30,734 nt of DNA from an uncultured Bacilli bacterium (GTDB taxonomy: Bacteria > Bacillota_I > Bacilli_A > RF39 > UBA660). The DNA is taken from the NCBI GenBank assembly GCA_947623845.1, contig CANQHM010000009.1:1-30734 (forward strand), in the 5' to 3' direction. Shown here piece after piece: positions 1 through 8,238 of the stretch; position 1 is the first letter of the stretch; the number at the start of each line of letters is the position of its first letter. A program made the translations under genes and the position numbers. Under the pieces are notes generated by a model. That model was not told where the DNA came from. It was given only the letters and a program-made list of their open reading frames with translations, and ran no database searches.

Positions 1-27
1 GTTTTTCTTTCTAATATTTAATCTCAT
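1..27 (-). CDS. 5' edge of an unidentified minus-strand gene
   Basis: Only nine codons of this gene lie in the window, reading MRLNIRKKN on the minus strand, so no function can be assigned. The call rests on the signals in front of it: a GAGGG ribosome-binding site (complement of 34-38) seven nucleotides before the ATG at 27, and a good upstream promoter. It is divergent from the LtaS-like gene at 220. The basic N-terminus could belong to many proteins. Confidence 0.45.
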
Positions 28-47
28 AAACATCCCTCATATAATAA

Positions 48-77
48 ATTATATCACACATACGAAGACATACGCAA
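48..77 (-). promoter_or_regulatory. Minus-strand promoter for the gene leaving the left edge
   Basis: On the minus strand TTGCGT (complement of 72-77) and TATAAT (complement of 48-53) are separated by 18 nt, and TGA directly precedes TATAAT, giving an extended -10. Confidence 0.5.
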
Positions 78-96
78 GTATAAATTTATAAAAAAA

Positions 97-111
97 CTAG
101 ATTTTATCTAG
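97..111. repeat. Short inverted repeat in the divergent intergenic region
   Basis: CTAGAT and ATCTAG form a perfect 6-bp inverted repeat around TTT. It sits between two divergent promoters, so it could be an operator. It lacks a clear U-tract and is not called a terminator. Confidence 0.35.
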
Positions 112-190
112 GTTAATTCAAGTTTATTATTTAAAACTGTCAAAGTCGGGTAAAGAACGACAAAAAGTTGCATTATCTTTGGTAAAGTAA

Positions 191-199
191 TGATATAAT
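191..199 (+). promoter_or_regulatory. Extended -10 promoter element for the LtaS-like gene
   Basis: TGATATAAT is an extended -10 (TGN-TATAAT) 21 nt before the ATG at 220. A TTGCAT 20 nt upstream is too far away to be an ideal -35 element. Confidence 0.5.
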
Positions 200-219
200 A
201 AGGATGAAGAGGGATTAGT

Positions 220-2157
220 ATGAAAGAAAGAAAAATAAACTTAGCTTTATGCTATTACATTAGTTTATTATTTTTAGAAATAGTATTTAATGTAGTTTGT
301 GTAAAACACTTATCTTTTTCCTTGGTTAATGAATTAATATATTTAATTCCAATAAGTTTTATTCTGTCTTTCATTGGTAAATTATTTAAAAATCCTAAGG
401 TAAATTATTTTATAAATTTGTTTATCACTTTTTGTTATGCGGTATTGTTTAGTGTAGAAGTAGTATTTAAAAATACCTTTAAAGTATTCTTCTCAATAAG
501 AACTATGGGTTTAGCTAACCAAATTACTTCTTTTATGAATGATGTGTTAATAAGTATATGGCACAATATTTTCTTTATCATTCTTTTATTTATACCTTTT
601 ATCTTAATGATTATTTTAAGAAAGAAAATTAATTTTGCTAAATCTACAAAACGAGAGAAGATTGCTTATTTAGTGGGTTTAATACTAGGTTATTTATTAT
701 TCTTTGGGAGTTTATTTATTGGGTATGAAGAAGAAAACTCTGTTTATGAACTATATAATAAAATAGATAATATGGCTTTATATAAAGAAAAGATGGGGGT
801 TATTGCGAGTTTAAATTTAGATATTAAAAGACTTATAACGGGATTTAATACGGAGATTAAATATGAAGCTCCACATAAAGATAAAGAAGAAAAAGAAGAA
901 GAAAAAGTTTATGACTATAATAATTTAGATATCGATTTTCCAACTTTAATTAGTAATGAAACAAATCCTACTTTAAAAAATATGCATGAATATTTTAGTG
1001 AAGAAGAGGGAACAAAACAAAATGAATATACGGGAATGTTTAAAGGGAAAAATTTAATTCTTTTTATGGCGGAGAGTTTCAATGAGATTGCGGTGAGAGA
1101 AGATGTCACCCCTACCTTATATAAACTTGTAAATAGTGGTTTTACGTTTAATAATTTCTATTCGCCAGTTATTTTAAGTACTATCGGGGGAGAATTTCAA
1201 GAACTTACAGGTTTATACCCAGATATTAGTGATTTATCTAGTATATGGCGAAGAGGTACTAATAAAAGTTATGGGTTTGGAATTGCTAATGTTTTTAAAG
1301 ATTTAGGGTATAATACTTATGCTTATCATAATAATCAATATAATTTTCAAAATCGCGATACATATCTTAAAACTTTAGGATTTGATTATTATAAAGGTTG
1401 TTATAATGGGTTAGATATTAATTGTAGTATATGGCCCGAAAGTGATGTAGAAATGATTGAAAAGACGGTAGATGAATATGTAGATAGTGAAAATCCGTTC
1501 CTAGTTTATTATGCGACGGTGAGTGGACATATGGGTTATTCGTGGAGTAATTCAATGAGTTATAAAAATAAAGAGGCAGTTATTGATCTTCCTTATAGTA
1601 CTAGTGCTAAAGCGTATTTGGCAACGCAAGTAGAATTAGATAAAGCCTTAGAATTATTAATTAATAAATTAGAAGAAAAAGGAATCTTAGATGATACCGT
1701 GATTGCTTTAGTAGGAGATCACTACCCTTATGCGTTAGATTTAAGTGTCGTAAATGAATTAGCAAGTTATAAAAAAGATGGGAATATTGAAATAAATCGT
1801 AGTAATTTTATTCTATGGAATAATAAGATGGATAATGTTAAAGTAGATAAAGTGGGAAGTCAAATTGATGTTTTACCAACTATCTATAATGTGTTTGGCA
1901 TACCTTATGATTCACGATTAATTATTGGAAAAGATATTTTAAGTAGTACGGATGGTTTGGCGATATTTGCTAACTTTAGTTGGGTAAGTGATTATGGTAC
2001 TTATGAAGCAAGTACAGGGGTATTTACAGCGAAAGAGGGAAAAGAAGTACCAGAAGGTTATGTTAGTAAAATGAATAATATAGTTCAAAATAAAATAGCA
2101 ATGAGTAAGTTATTATTAGAAAAGAACTATTATACGAAAGTGACAGAAAGTGAGTAA
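220..2157 (+). CDS. LTA synthase family protein (sulfatase-fold phosphoglycerol transferase)
   Basis: A membrane protein of 645 residues with the LtaS layout: about five hydrophobic helices in residues 1-175, a charged linker (about 205-235), then an extracellular alkaline phosphatase/sulfatase-fold domain. Visible active-site elements are E285 in FMAESFNE (metal ligand), T321 in LSTIGGEFQELTG (position of the nucleophilic Thr) and D500/H501 in GDHYPY. Family members transfer glycerol-phosphate from phosphatidylglycerol to lipoteichoic acid or related polymers on the outer membrane face. The ATG at 220 follows AGAGGG. asnB begins five bases after the stop, so the two are probably co-transcribed. 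The family is clear; the exact polymer made is not. Confidence 0.85.
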   Translation: MKERKINLALCYYISLLFLEIVFNVVCVKHLSFSLVNELIYLIPISFILSFIGKLFKNPKVNYFINLFITFCYAVLFSVEVVFKNTFKVFFSIRTMGLANQITSFMNDVLISIWHNIFFIILLFIPFILMIILRKKINFAKSTKREKIAYLVGLILGYLLFFGSLFIGYEEENSVYELYNKIDNMALYKEKMGVIASLNLDIKRLITGFNTEIKYEAPHKDKEEKEEEKVYDYNNLDIDFPTLISNETNPTLKNMHEYFSEEEGTKQNEYTGMFKGKNLILFMAESFNEIAVREDVTPTLYKLVNSGFTFNNFYSPVILSTIGGEFQELTGLYPDISDLSSIWRRGTNKSYGFGIANVFKDLGYNTYAYHNNQYNFQNRDTYLKTLGFDYYKGCYNGLDINCSIWPESDVEMIEKTVDEYVDSENPFLVYYATVSGHMGYSWSNSMSYKNKEAVIDLPYSTSAKAYLATQVELDKALELLINKLEEKGILDDTVIALVGDHYPYALDLSVVNELASYKKDGNIEINRSNFILWNNKMDNVKVDKVGSQIDVLPTIYNVFGIPYDSRLIIGKDILSSTDGLAIFANFSWVSDYGTYEASTGVFTAKEGKEVPEGYVSKMNNIVQNKIAMSKLLLEKNYYTKVTESE

Positions 2158-2162
2158 AAAAT

Positions 2163-3977
2163 ATGTGTGGAATAGTAGGAATAGTTAGTAAAAGAAAAGA
2201 TAAAGAAGATATTGTTAAAAAAATGAATGCAAAGATTATTCACAGAGGACCAGATGATGAGGGGATTTATGTGGATGATGGTGTTGCTTTAGGGCATCGT
2301 CGTTTAGCAATTATCGATTTAGCGAATGGACATCAACCAATGTTTAATGAAGACCAAAGCATTGTGGTAGTATTTAATGGAGAAATATATAATTATATTG
2401 AATTAAAAGCGATTTTAAAAAAGAAATATAAATTTCAAACGAATAGTGATACGGAAGTTTTAGTATACGGTTATCAAGAATGGGGAAAGGAACTGCCGAA
2501 ACATTTACGGGGAATGTTTGCTTTTGCGATTTGGGATAAAAATAAAGAAAAATTATTTATGGCAAGAGATGGTTTTGGAATTAAACCTTTATACTATTAT
2601 GTAGATAAGGATTCTTTAGTATTTGCTTCCGAAATTAAAGCAATTTTAGAGTATCCAGATTATCATAAAGAACTAAATGATAAAATATTAAGTGCTTATT
2701 TATGTTTTAATTCTGTACCAACGACTGAAAGTTTCTTTAAAGGAATATGTCGGGTAAACCCGGGGGAACAAATAAGTTATGCTAAAGGGAAAATTACGAA
2801 GAAAAAATTCTTTCATTTAGAGTTCGATCCTAAAGATGGAAAGTTAGAAGATATTGCTCAAGATATTGAAAAAGCTATGAAAGATTCAGTGGAACACCAT
2901 ATGCTTAGTGATGTAGAAGTGGGGTCATTTTTATCTAGTGGAATTGATTCTTCATACTTAGTATGTTTGGCAAAACCAGATAAAACATATACGGTTGGTT
3001 ATGATGATAAACGATATGATGAGATTAGTTATGCGAAAGATTTAACTAATAAATTAGGGATAACTAATAAAGATAGGAAAATAACTAAAGAAGAATATAT
3101 AAAGGCTTTTCCTAAAATAATGTATTATATGGATGAACCTTTAGCAGATCCTAGTGCTATTGCACTCTATTTTGTCGCCGAGTTAGCAAGTAAAGATGTG
3201 AAAGTCGTAATGAGTGGAGAGGGAGCAGATGAGTTCTTTGGCGGGTATTTAAATTACTTAGAAGAAGTAAACCATTCATGGTATATGAAAATTCCTTACT
3301 TTATAAGAAGAGGACTTTCAAAAATTGCGGGCTTTTTTCCTGATCTTAAGGGGTTTAACTTTGTTTACCGAAGAGGAAGAAGATTAGAAGAATATAACAT
3401 TGGTTTAGGACGAGTTTTCTGGGATAGAGAAGCATTAAATATTGTTAATGTTAAAAACCAAGTATTACCAGAAGAAGTAGTTAAAGAAACTTATCAAGAA
3501 TATCAAAATGATTCACCATTAATTCAAAGACAAGTAATTGATTACTATTATTGGTTAGTAAATGACTTTTTACATGCTGTGGATCGCAATACCATGATGT
3601 TTGGGTTAGAAGCTAGAACACCATTTTTAGATAAAGAAGTATATGAAGTAGCACGTAAGTTACCATTTTATGCAAAGGTTAATGAAGAAACTACCAAACC
3701 AGCTTTAAGAATGGCGGCGAAGAAGGTTATACCTAATGAATCTTATAAAAAGAAAAAGTTAGGATTTCCAGTACCATTACGGGAATGGATTAGAGAAGAT
3801 GACTTATATGGAATGATTAAAGAAAAGTTTGAAAGTGAAACAGCGAAAAAATATTTTAAACAAAAACGCATTTTAAAATTATTAGAAGATCATCGTAAAA
3901 GAAAAAAAGATTGTTATAAAAAGATTTGGAATGTCTATACATTTTTAGTTTGGTATGATATCTATTTTGAAGCTTAA
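2163..3977 (+). CDS. asnB: Asparagine synthase (glutamine-hydrolysing)
   Basis: It makes asparagine from aspartate, ATP and glutamine in the cytoplasm. The protein has 604 residues, close to the usual 610-630. Its N-terminal class II glutaminase domain starts MCGIVGI, so Cys2 is the nucleophile after Met removal, followed by RGPDDEG and a GEIYNY element. The C-terminal synthetase domain has the pyrophosphate loop SSGIDSS at residues 258-264 and a GEGADEFFGGY element. The ribosome-binding site lies in the end of the preceding gene. Some family members amidate other acids, including cell-wall precursors, so the pairing with an LtaS-like gene leaves an envelope role possible. Plain AsnB is the best call. 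Confidence 0.9.
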   Translation: MCGIVGIVSKRKDKEDIVKKMNAKIIHRGPDDEGIYVDDGVALGHRRLAIIDLANGHQPMFNEDQSIVVVFNGEIYNYIELKAILKKKYKFQTNSDTEVLVYGYQEWGKELPKHLRGMFAFAIWDKNKEKLFMARDGFGIKPLYYYVDKDSLVFASEIKAILEYPDYHKELNDKILSAYLCFNSVPTTESFFKGICRVNPGEQISYAKGKITKKKFFHLEFDPKDGKLEDIAQDIEKAMKDSVEHHMLSDVEVGSFLSSGIDSSYLVCLAKPDKTYTVGYDDKRYDEISYAKDLTNKLGITNKDRKITKEEYIKAFPKIMYYMDEPLADPSAIALYFVAELASKDVKVVMSGEGADEFFGGYLNYLEEVNHSWYMKIPYFIRRGLSKIAGFFPDLKGFNFVYRRGRRLEEYNIGLGRVFWDREALNIVNVKNQVLPEEVVKETYQEYQNDSPLIQRQVIDYYYWLVNDFLHAVDRNTMMFGLEARTPFLDKEVYEVARKLPFYAKVNEETTKPALRMAAKKVIPNESYKKKKLGFPVPLREWIREDDLYGMIKEKFESETAKKYFKQKRILKLLEDHRKRKKDCYKKIWNVYTFLVWYDIYFEA

Positions 3978-3994
3978 GTTAAGGCTTCTTTTTT
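3969..3994 (+). terminator. Rho-independent terminator of asnB
   Basis: GAAGC (3969-3973) pairs with GCTTC (3984-3988), extended by TTAA/TTAA with a one-base bulge, and six T follow. The asnB stop codon lies inside the hairpin. Confidence 0.75.
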
Positions 3995-4035
3995 AATTCT
4001 TCAAACATAAGATATATAAGAAAGTGGTGGAATAT

Positions 4036-5409
4036 TTGATTAAGATTAAGACAGATTCCCGAAAAATAGAAAAGGGCGATATCTTTGTAGCGATAAAGGG
4101 AAAAAATTATGATGGACACGATTATATATTGGAAGCTAAAGAAAAAGGGGCGAAGTGTGCAATAGTAGAGCATTATACTAATTCGCATATTGCCGAGATA
4201 TTAGTAGAAGATAGTAATAAATGGTTACAAAACTATTTGGAAGAAACTTATAAAGAAACGATTGATTCTTTAAATATTATTGGGGTTACAGGGACGAATG
4301 GGAAGACGACAACTTCTTATTTAACATATGAATTATTAAATGCTTTAGGTAGTAAGACTGCTTATATTGGGACGATTGGGTATTATATACCAGGAGAAAA
4401 GGTAGAAGTGTTGGAAAATACCACGCCGTCTATTAGAGATTTATATGATTTATTAGTAACAGCGAAGGAGAAGGGGTGCGTTAATGTCGTGATGGAAGTT
4501 AGTTCGCATGCCCTAGATCAAGAAAGAATAAAGGGGATTAGGTTTAAGGTGGGGGCTTTTACAAATTTAACGCAAGACCATTTAGATTATCATAAGACGA
4601 TGGAGGATTATTTTGCCGCGAAGAAGAAAATCTTAGAATATTTAGGTGGACCTTTAGTGGTTAATACCGATGATGCTTATGGGAGACGTTTAGACGAAAG
4701 TTATGATAAGACGATTACTTTAGGGTATTTTGCCAGAGATTTAAAAATTTTAGATTATAAGGAAACGGAAAGAGGAACATATCTTACGTTTTTAAATGAT
4801 TGTGGCGTGTATGAAGTCGAAACGAATTTAAAAGCAAAATTTAATGTATATAATTATTTAACAGCGGTAGGGTTAGTAAAATCTTTAGGTTATAGAATAG
4901 AAGATATTATTAATGTAACTGATAAAGTTTATGCTCCCAAAGGTAGATGTGAACAAATAAGAGTTAAAAATGGGACAGTTATTATAGATTATGCTCATAC
5001 GCCTGATGCAGTGGCGAAGATTATTAAAACTTTTGCAGAAAATAAGAGCGGAAGATTAATAACTCTTATAGGTTGTGGAGGAGACCGTGATAAGAAAAAA
5101 AGAAGCATTATGGGAGGAATTGCGACAGAGTTTAGCGATTATGTAATTTTTACGAGTGATAATCCGAGAACGGAAGACCCAGAAAAGATAATACTAGATA
5201 TGTTAAGATGGGTAAGTAAAGATAATTATAAAGTAATTTTAAATAGAAAAGAAGCTATATATGAAGCGTTAGATATGATTATTGATAATGATACCGTGTT
5301 ATTGCTGGGGAAAGGACATGAAGATTACCAAATTATTGGACATACTAAATACCATTTAGATGATAAAGAGGAAGTAAATAACTATAAATTAGCATTAGAG
5401 AAAAAATAA
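4036..5409 (+). CDS. murE: UDP-N-acetylmuramyl-tripeptide synthetase MurE
   Basis: A cytoplasmic Mur ligase that adds the third amino acid to UDP-MurNAc-dipeptide. N-terminal domain with TDSRKIEKGDIFVAIKG, ATP loop GVTGTNGKTTT (near residues 83-93), central motif EVSSHALDQ and, in the C-terminal domain, DNPRTEDP. DNPR is the known signature of meso-diaminopimelate-specific MurE; lysine-adding enzymes differ there. The start is uncertain: GTG at 4024 or 4027 has no good ribosome-binding site, whereas TTG at 4036 follows GGTGG by five bases and gives MIKIKTDSRK. The reading frame is open from 4024. It stands alone between two terminators. Confidence 0.9.
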   Translation: MIKIKTDSRKIEKGDIFVAIKGKNYDGHDYILEAKEKGAKCAIVEHYTNSHIAEILVEDSNKWLQNYLEETYKETIDSLNIIGVTGTNGKTTTSYLTYELLNALGSKTAYIGTIGYYIPGEKVEVLENTTPSIRDLYDLLVTAKEKGCVNVVMEVSSHALDQERIKGIRFKVGAFTNLTQDHLDYHKTMEDYFAAKKKILEYLGGPLVVNTDDAYGRRLDESYDKTITLGYFARDLKILDYKETERGTYLTFLNDCGVYEVETNLKAKFNVYNYLTAVGLVKSLGYRIEDIINVTDKVYAPKGRCEQIRVKNGTVIIDYAHTPDAVAKIIKTFAENKSGRLITLIGCGGDRDKKKRSIMGGIATEFSDYVIFTSDNPRTEDPEKIILDMLRWVSKDNYKVILNRKEAIYEALDMIIDNDTVLLLGKGHEDYQIIGHTKYHLDDKEEVNNYKLALEKK

Positions 5410-5426
5410 TCTAATGCCTTTTTTTT
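5392..5426 (+). terminator. Rho-independent terminator of murE
   Basis: GCATTAGA (5392-5399) pairs with TCTAATGC (5410-5417), followed by eight T. The murE stop codon is in the loop. Confidence 0.85.
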
Positions 5427-5438
5427 GAAAGAAAAAAA

Positions 5439-5447
5439 TGTTATACT
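5439..5447 (+). promoter_or_regulatory. Extended -10 promoter element of the ABC operon
   Basis: TGTTATACT is an extended -10. No -35 is evident because the murE terminator T-tract occupies that position. The predicted transcript start is close to 5454, giving a very short leader. Confidence 0.4.
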
Positions 5448-5464
5448 TTTAAGAGATGATAGAT

Positions 5465-6325
5465 ATGAAATATAATTTGGAAGTTCGTAATTTAGAAAAA
5501 AGTTATCCTGATTTTAAATTAGATAAAGTTAATATCTTAGTTCCTAAAGGTAAGATAGTGGGTTTTATTGGGGTGAATGGCAGTGGAAAGACCACAACGA
5601 TTAAAGCTATTTTAAATTTAATTAATTATGATAAGGGGAATATTAAGATTTTAGGAAAAGATAATACTAAGTTAACGAAAGATTTAAAAGAACAAATTGG
5701 AGTAGTATTAGATGATAGTTTCTTGGCACCGATTATAAATGTTAAAGATGTTGATAAGTTAATGAAAGATTTTTATCGTAATTGGGATTCAAAATTATAT
5801 TATGAGTATATTAAAGATTTTAAAATTCCTACTAATCGGCCAGTAAAAGAGTTTTCTAGTGGAATGAAAATGAAACTTAAAGTTATCTGTGCGATTGCGC
5901 ATCGACCAAAATTACTAATATTAGATGAACCTACTAATGGTTTAGATCCCATATTTCGGTATGAAATTGCGGATTTATTTGCTAAATTTGTGCAAAATAA
6001 AGAGAATTCAATTTTAATGACAACCCATATTACGAGTGATTTAGAACATATCGCAGATGAAGTAATATTTATTGATAATGGGCGAGTTATATTAGATATT
6101 CCTAAGAAAGTTATTGATGAAGATTATGGATTATGTGAGATAGATAAGAATAAAATATCTCAATTTACGCCACAAGAATATACGAGATTATTAAAGTATA
6201 AAAATGAATATTTGCTTTTAACTAATGATAAAGCTTCGTTTAGTAAAAAATATCCTAAAATAGCGGTACGAAGACCGACTTTAGAAGAAGTAATGCTATT
6301 GTTAATTAAAGGAGAAGAAGTATGA
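5465..6325 (+). CDS. ABC transporter ATP-binding protein
   Basis: The nucleotide-binding subunit of an ABC-2 type (BcrA/YtrB-like) exporter. It has Walker A GVNGSGKT, a signature loop in the variant form FSSGMKMK, Walker B LLILDEPTNGLD and the switch His in MTTHI. The C-terminal extension (about 65 residues) is typical of the drug/antibiotic exporter group. The start is placed at ATG 5465 because AAGAG at 5451-5455 sits nine bases before it; an in-frame ATG at 5456 adds three residues but lies almost at the predicted transcript start. The permease gene overlaps it by four bases (ATGA), so the two subunits are translationally coupled. The substrate cannot be told; no GntR-type regulator is adjacent. 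Confidence 0.85.
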   Translation: MKYNLEVRNLEKSYPDFKLDKVNILVPKGKIVGFIGVNGSGKTTTIKAILNLINYDKGNIKILGKDNTKLTKDLKEQIGVVLDDSFLAPIINVKDVDKLMKDFYRNWDSKLYYEYIKDFKIPTNRPVKEFSSGMKMKLKVICAIAHRPKLLILDEPTNGLDPIFRYEIADLFAKFVQNKENSILMTTHITSDLEHIADEVIFIDNGRVILDIPKKVIDEDYGLCEIDKNKISQFTPQEYTRLLKYKNEYLLLTNDKASFSKKYPKIAVRRPTLEEVMLLLIKGEEV

Positions 6326-6996
6326 AAACGATTAAAGGGTTAATGTTAAAAGATTTATATGTTTTTAAAAATTACCGAGGAAATATTATTTTTAGTTTTA
6401 TCATGTTTGTGTTTTTAATTACTTTAGCAGCTTTTCGAATGGATGTGGTAGCTGGGGGAGGAATTGTCTTTTTAATCTTTTTTGGCATGAATAGTATTTC
6501 TTCGTTTTCTTATGATGAGAATGCTTTAGCAGATAAGTATTTACTTTCACTACCGATAAGTCGTAAAGATATCGTGTGGGGGAAATATTTATTTACGTTT
6601 TTAAATTCTTTATTATCTATTTTAGTAGGAGTGGGAATAAGTTTAATAATTACTTGGTTAGTTAGGGGAAATGTTACTAATTTAGGAGATGCTTTAAGAT
6701 TATGTTTTATTGCTTTTACGAGTGTTTCATTTCTAATGTGTGCGGATATTCCTTGTATATATAAATGGGGTGTGGAAAAAGGAAGAATGCAATCAGTATT
6801 AGTACCAGTGCTTTTAATCTTTGTTCTAGGGATATTAGGATCATTAATTTTACTATTATTTCCAGCTTTATATAACTTATTAGATTTAGAAGCACTATTT
6901 TATGTTTCACCAATAATATGTTTAATGTTAAATATTTTATTTTACTATATATCTTTTCAAATTTCTTATCATATATTTAAGAATAAAGAATTATAA
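6322..6996 (+). CDS. ABC-2 type transporter permease
   Basis: An integral membrane protein of 224 residues with about six hydrophobic helices (one at about 21-50, then near 90-115, 125-140, 150-175 and 190-215). It opens MKTIKGLMLKDLYVFKNY, as in the ABC-2 permease family found with YtrB/BcrA-like ATPases, and has the family-like element KYLLSLPISRKDIVWGKY. Its ATG overlaps the stop of the ATPase gene, with AGGAGAAG just upstream. Together the pair should form one exporter; the substrate is unknown. Confidence 0.8.
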   Translation: MKTIKGLMLKDLYVFKNYRGNIIFSFIMFVFLITLAAFRMDVVAGGGIVFLIFFGMNSISSFSYDENALADKYLLSLPISRKDIVWGKYLFTFLNSLLSILVGVGISLIITWLVRGNVTNLGDALRLCFIAFTSVSFLMCADIPCIYKWGVEKGRMQSVLVPVLLIFVLGILGSLILLLFPALYNLLDLEALFYVSPIICLMLNILFYYISFQISYHIFKNKEL

Positions 6997-7016
6997 AAAT
7001 AAATTAAGGGGTAAAT

Positions 7017-7036
7017 AAGGGGTAAAACCCTTTTTT
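7017..7036 (+). terminator. Terminator of the ABC operon
   Basis: AAGGG (7017-7021) pairs with CCCTT (7028-7032), loop GTAAAA, with a run of T to 7036. Confidence 0.6.
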
Positions 7037-7043
7037 GCATAAT

Positions 7044-7065
7044 AAAAAGCCCGTAAATACGGGCT
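7044..7065 (-). terminator. Terminator of tRNA-Gly
   Basis: AGCCCGTA (7048-7055) and TACGGGCT (7058-7065) form an 8-bp stem. On the minus strand the stem is followed by five T. It lies just beyond the 3' CCA of the tRNA. Confidence 0.85.
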
Positions 7066-7077
7066 AGTGTTCAAATT

Positions 7078-7151
7078 TGGAGCAGGTGATGGGAATCGAA
7101 CCCACGTTATCAGCTTGGAAGGCTGAAGCTCTACCATTAAACTACACCTGC
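7078..7151 (-). tRNA. tRNA-Gly (anticodon TCC)
   Basis: On the minus strand the acceptor arm GCAGGTG (7145-7151) pairs with CACCTGC (7082-7088). The D arm includes AATGGTAGAG. The anticodon stem TCAGC/GCTGA carries the loop CTTCCAA, giving anticodon TCC. The T arm contains GGTTCGATTCC. The discriminator base is T and CCA is encoded (7078-7080). It reads GGA codons, with wobble to other GGN. Confidence 0.97.
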
Positions 7152-7183
7152 AATCCAGTTAAGTTTTTCTTTGAACAATTAAG

Positions 7184-7211
7184 ATTATACCATAATTAAA
7201 ATAAAATGCAA
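7184..7211 (-). promoter_or_regulatory. Promoter of tRNA-Gly
   Basis: Minus-strand TTGCAT (7206-7211) and TATAAT (7184-7189) are separated by 16 nt, about 33 nt before the mature tRNA 5' end. Confidence 0.7.
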
Positions 7212-7295
7212 TGCTTTTGTTAATTTTTTCGAAAAATTTTATAGGTATTCACCTAAATATAATAACAACATAAATTATAGGAGAGGTGAAATTAT

Positions 7296-8216
7296 ATGGA
7301 TTATGATTATCATTATGGAAGAGATTATTACAAATATTATGATAAAGTAGGAATTAAAAGTTCTAAATATAAAATAGAAGCACCAGCACAAGAACAAGAT
7401 GAACAACCAGGAATGGAATACTTAATGAATCCAAGACCAATATTTGATAATCCGAATTATAAAGGTAGTGGGAAATTAAAAAATAAAGTGGCAATTATAA
7501 CAGGAGGAGATAGTGGATTAGGTAGGGCTTGTGCGATTGCATTTGTAAAAGAAGGAGCTAAAGTAGTAATTCCTTATTATAATGAAGATATTGATGCGAA
7601 AGAAACTAAAGAATATATTGAAAATTTAGGAGGAGAATGTCTACTTTTAAGAGGAGATATTAGTAGAAAAGAATTTTCGCAACAAATAGTTAAAGAAACT
7701 TTAAATAAATTTGGAAAGATTGATATATTAGTAAATAATGCGGGAGTGCAATATCAACAAGATGAATTAGGAAGTATTAGTGATGAGCAATTTGATTATA
7801 CAATGAAAGTAAATGTTTATGGAATGTTTTATTTAACTAAAGAAGTATTACCATATTTAACTAGTGGAGCTTCGATTATTAATTTAACTTCGGTGACGAC
7901 ATTTTATGGTGAACCGCAATTAATTGATTATGTTACAACTAAGGGAGCGATAGTAGGATTTACTAGAGCCTTAGCTAGAAATTTAGCTTTAAAAAATATT
8001 CGGGTTAATGCGATTGCGCCAGGGTACTTTTGGACTCCATTACAACCAGCTTGCTGGGTAGCAGAGAAAATTCCTTCTTTAGGGGCCGATGCGGCGATGG
8101 CAAGGATGGCGATGCCTTATGAACTTGCACCTACTTTTGTCTTTTTAGCAAGTGAGGATGCTAGTTACGTTACGGGTCAAGTAATTCATAATAATGGTGG
8201 TCAAGTAATGGGTTAA
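7296..8216 (+). CDS. SDR family oxidoreductase (YhdF/GspA39-like)
   Basis: A classical short-chain dehydrogenase/reductase of 306 residues. After a Tyr-rich N-terminal stretch (residues 1-35) comes MNPRPIFDNPNYKGSGKL, typical of the Bacillus YhdF/general stress protein 39 group. The Rossmann fold has the cofactor motif TGGDSGLGRA, NNAGVQ, a catalytic Ser in NLTSVT and the YVTTK (YxxxK) motif. It should reduce or oxidise a carbonyl/alcohol with NAD(P); the substrate is unknown. AGGAGAGG at 7279-7286 fixes the ATG, and TATAAT at 7258-7263 is a likely -10. It is monocistronic and ends at its own hairpin. Confidence 0.88.
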   Translation: MDYDYHYGRDYYKYYDKVGIKSSKYKIEAPAQEQDEQPGMEYLMNPRPIFDNPNYKGSGKLKNKVAIITGGDSGLGRACAIAFVKEGAKVVIPYYNEDIDAKETKEYIENLGGECLLLRGDISRKEFSQQIVKETLNKFGKIDILVNNAGVQYQQDELGSISDEQFDYTMKVNVYGMFYLTKEVLPYLTSGASIINLTSVTTFYGEPQLIDYVTTKGAIVGFTRALARNLALKNIRVNAIAPGYFWTPLQPACWVAEKIPSLGADAAMARMAMPYELAPTFVFLASEDASYVTGQVIHNNGGQVMG

Positions 8217-8238
8217 CTTACCTTAAATGGTAAGTTTT
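8215..8238 (+). terminator. Terminator after the SDR gene
   Basis: AACTTACC (8215-8222) and GGTAAGTT (8229-8236) form a perfect 8-bp stem that starts within the stop codon, followed by TTTT from 8235. It lies between convergent genes and may work for both. Confidence 0.65.

Noticed and set aside
3979..4188. Minus-strand 69-codon open frame opposite the murE start
   Set aside because: It overlaps the asnB terminator and the conserved MurE N-terminus; a hydrophobic composition is expected from antisense of Lys/Glu-rich codons.
7078..7151. Integration site at tRNA-Gly
   Set aside because: No integrase gene and no direct repeat of the tRNA 3' end was seen in the window, so no att site is claimed.
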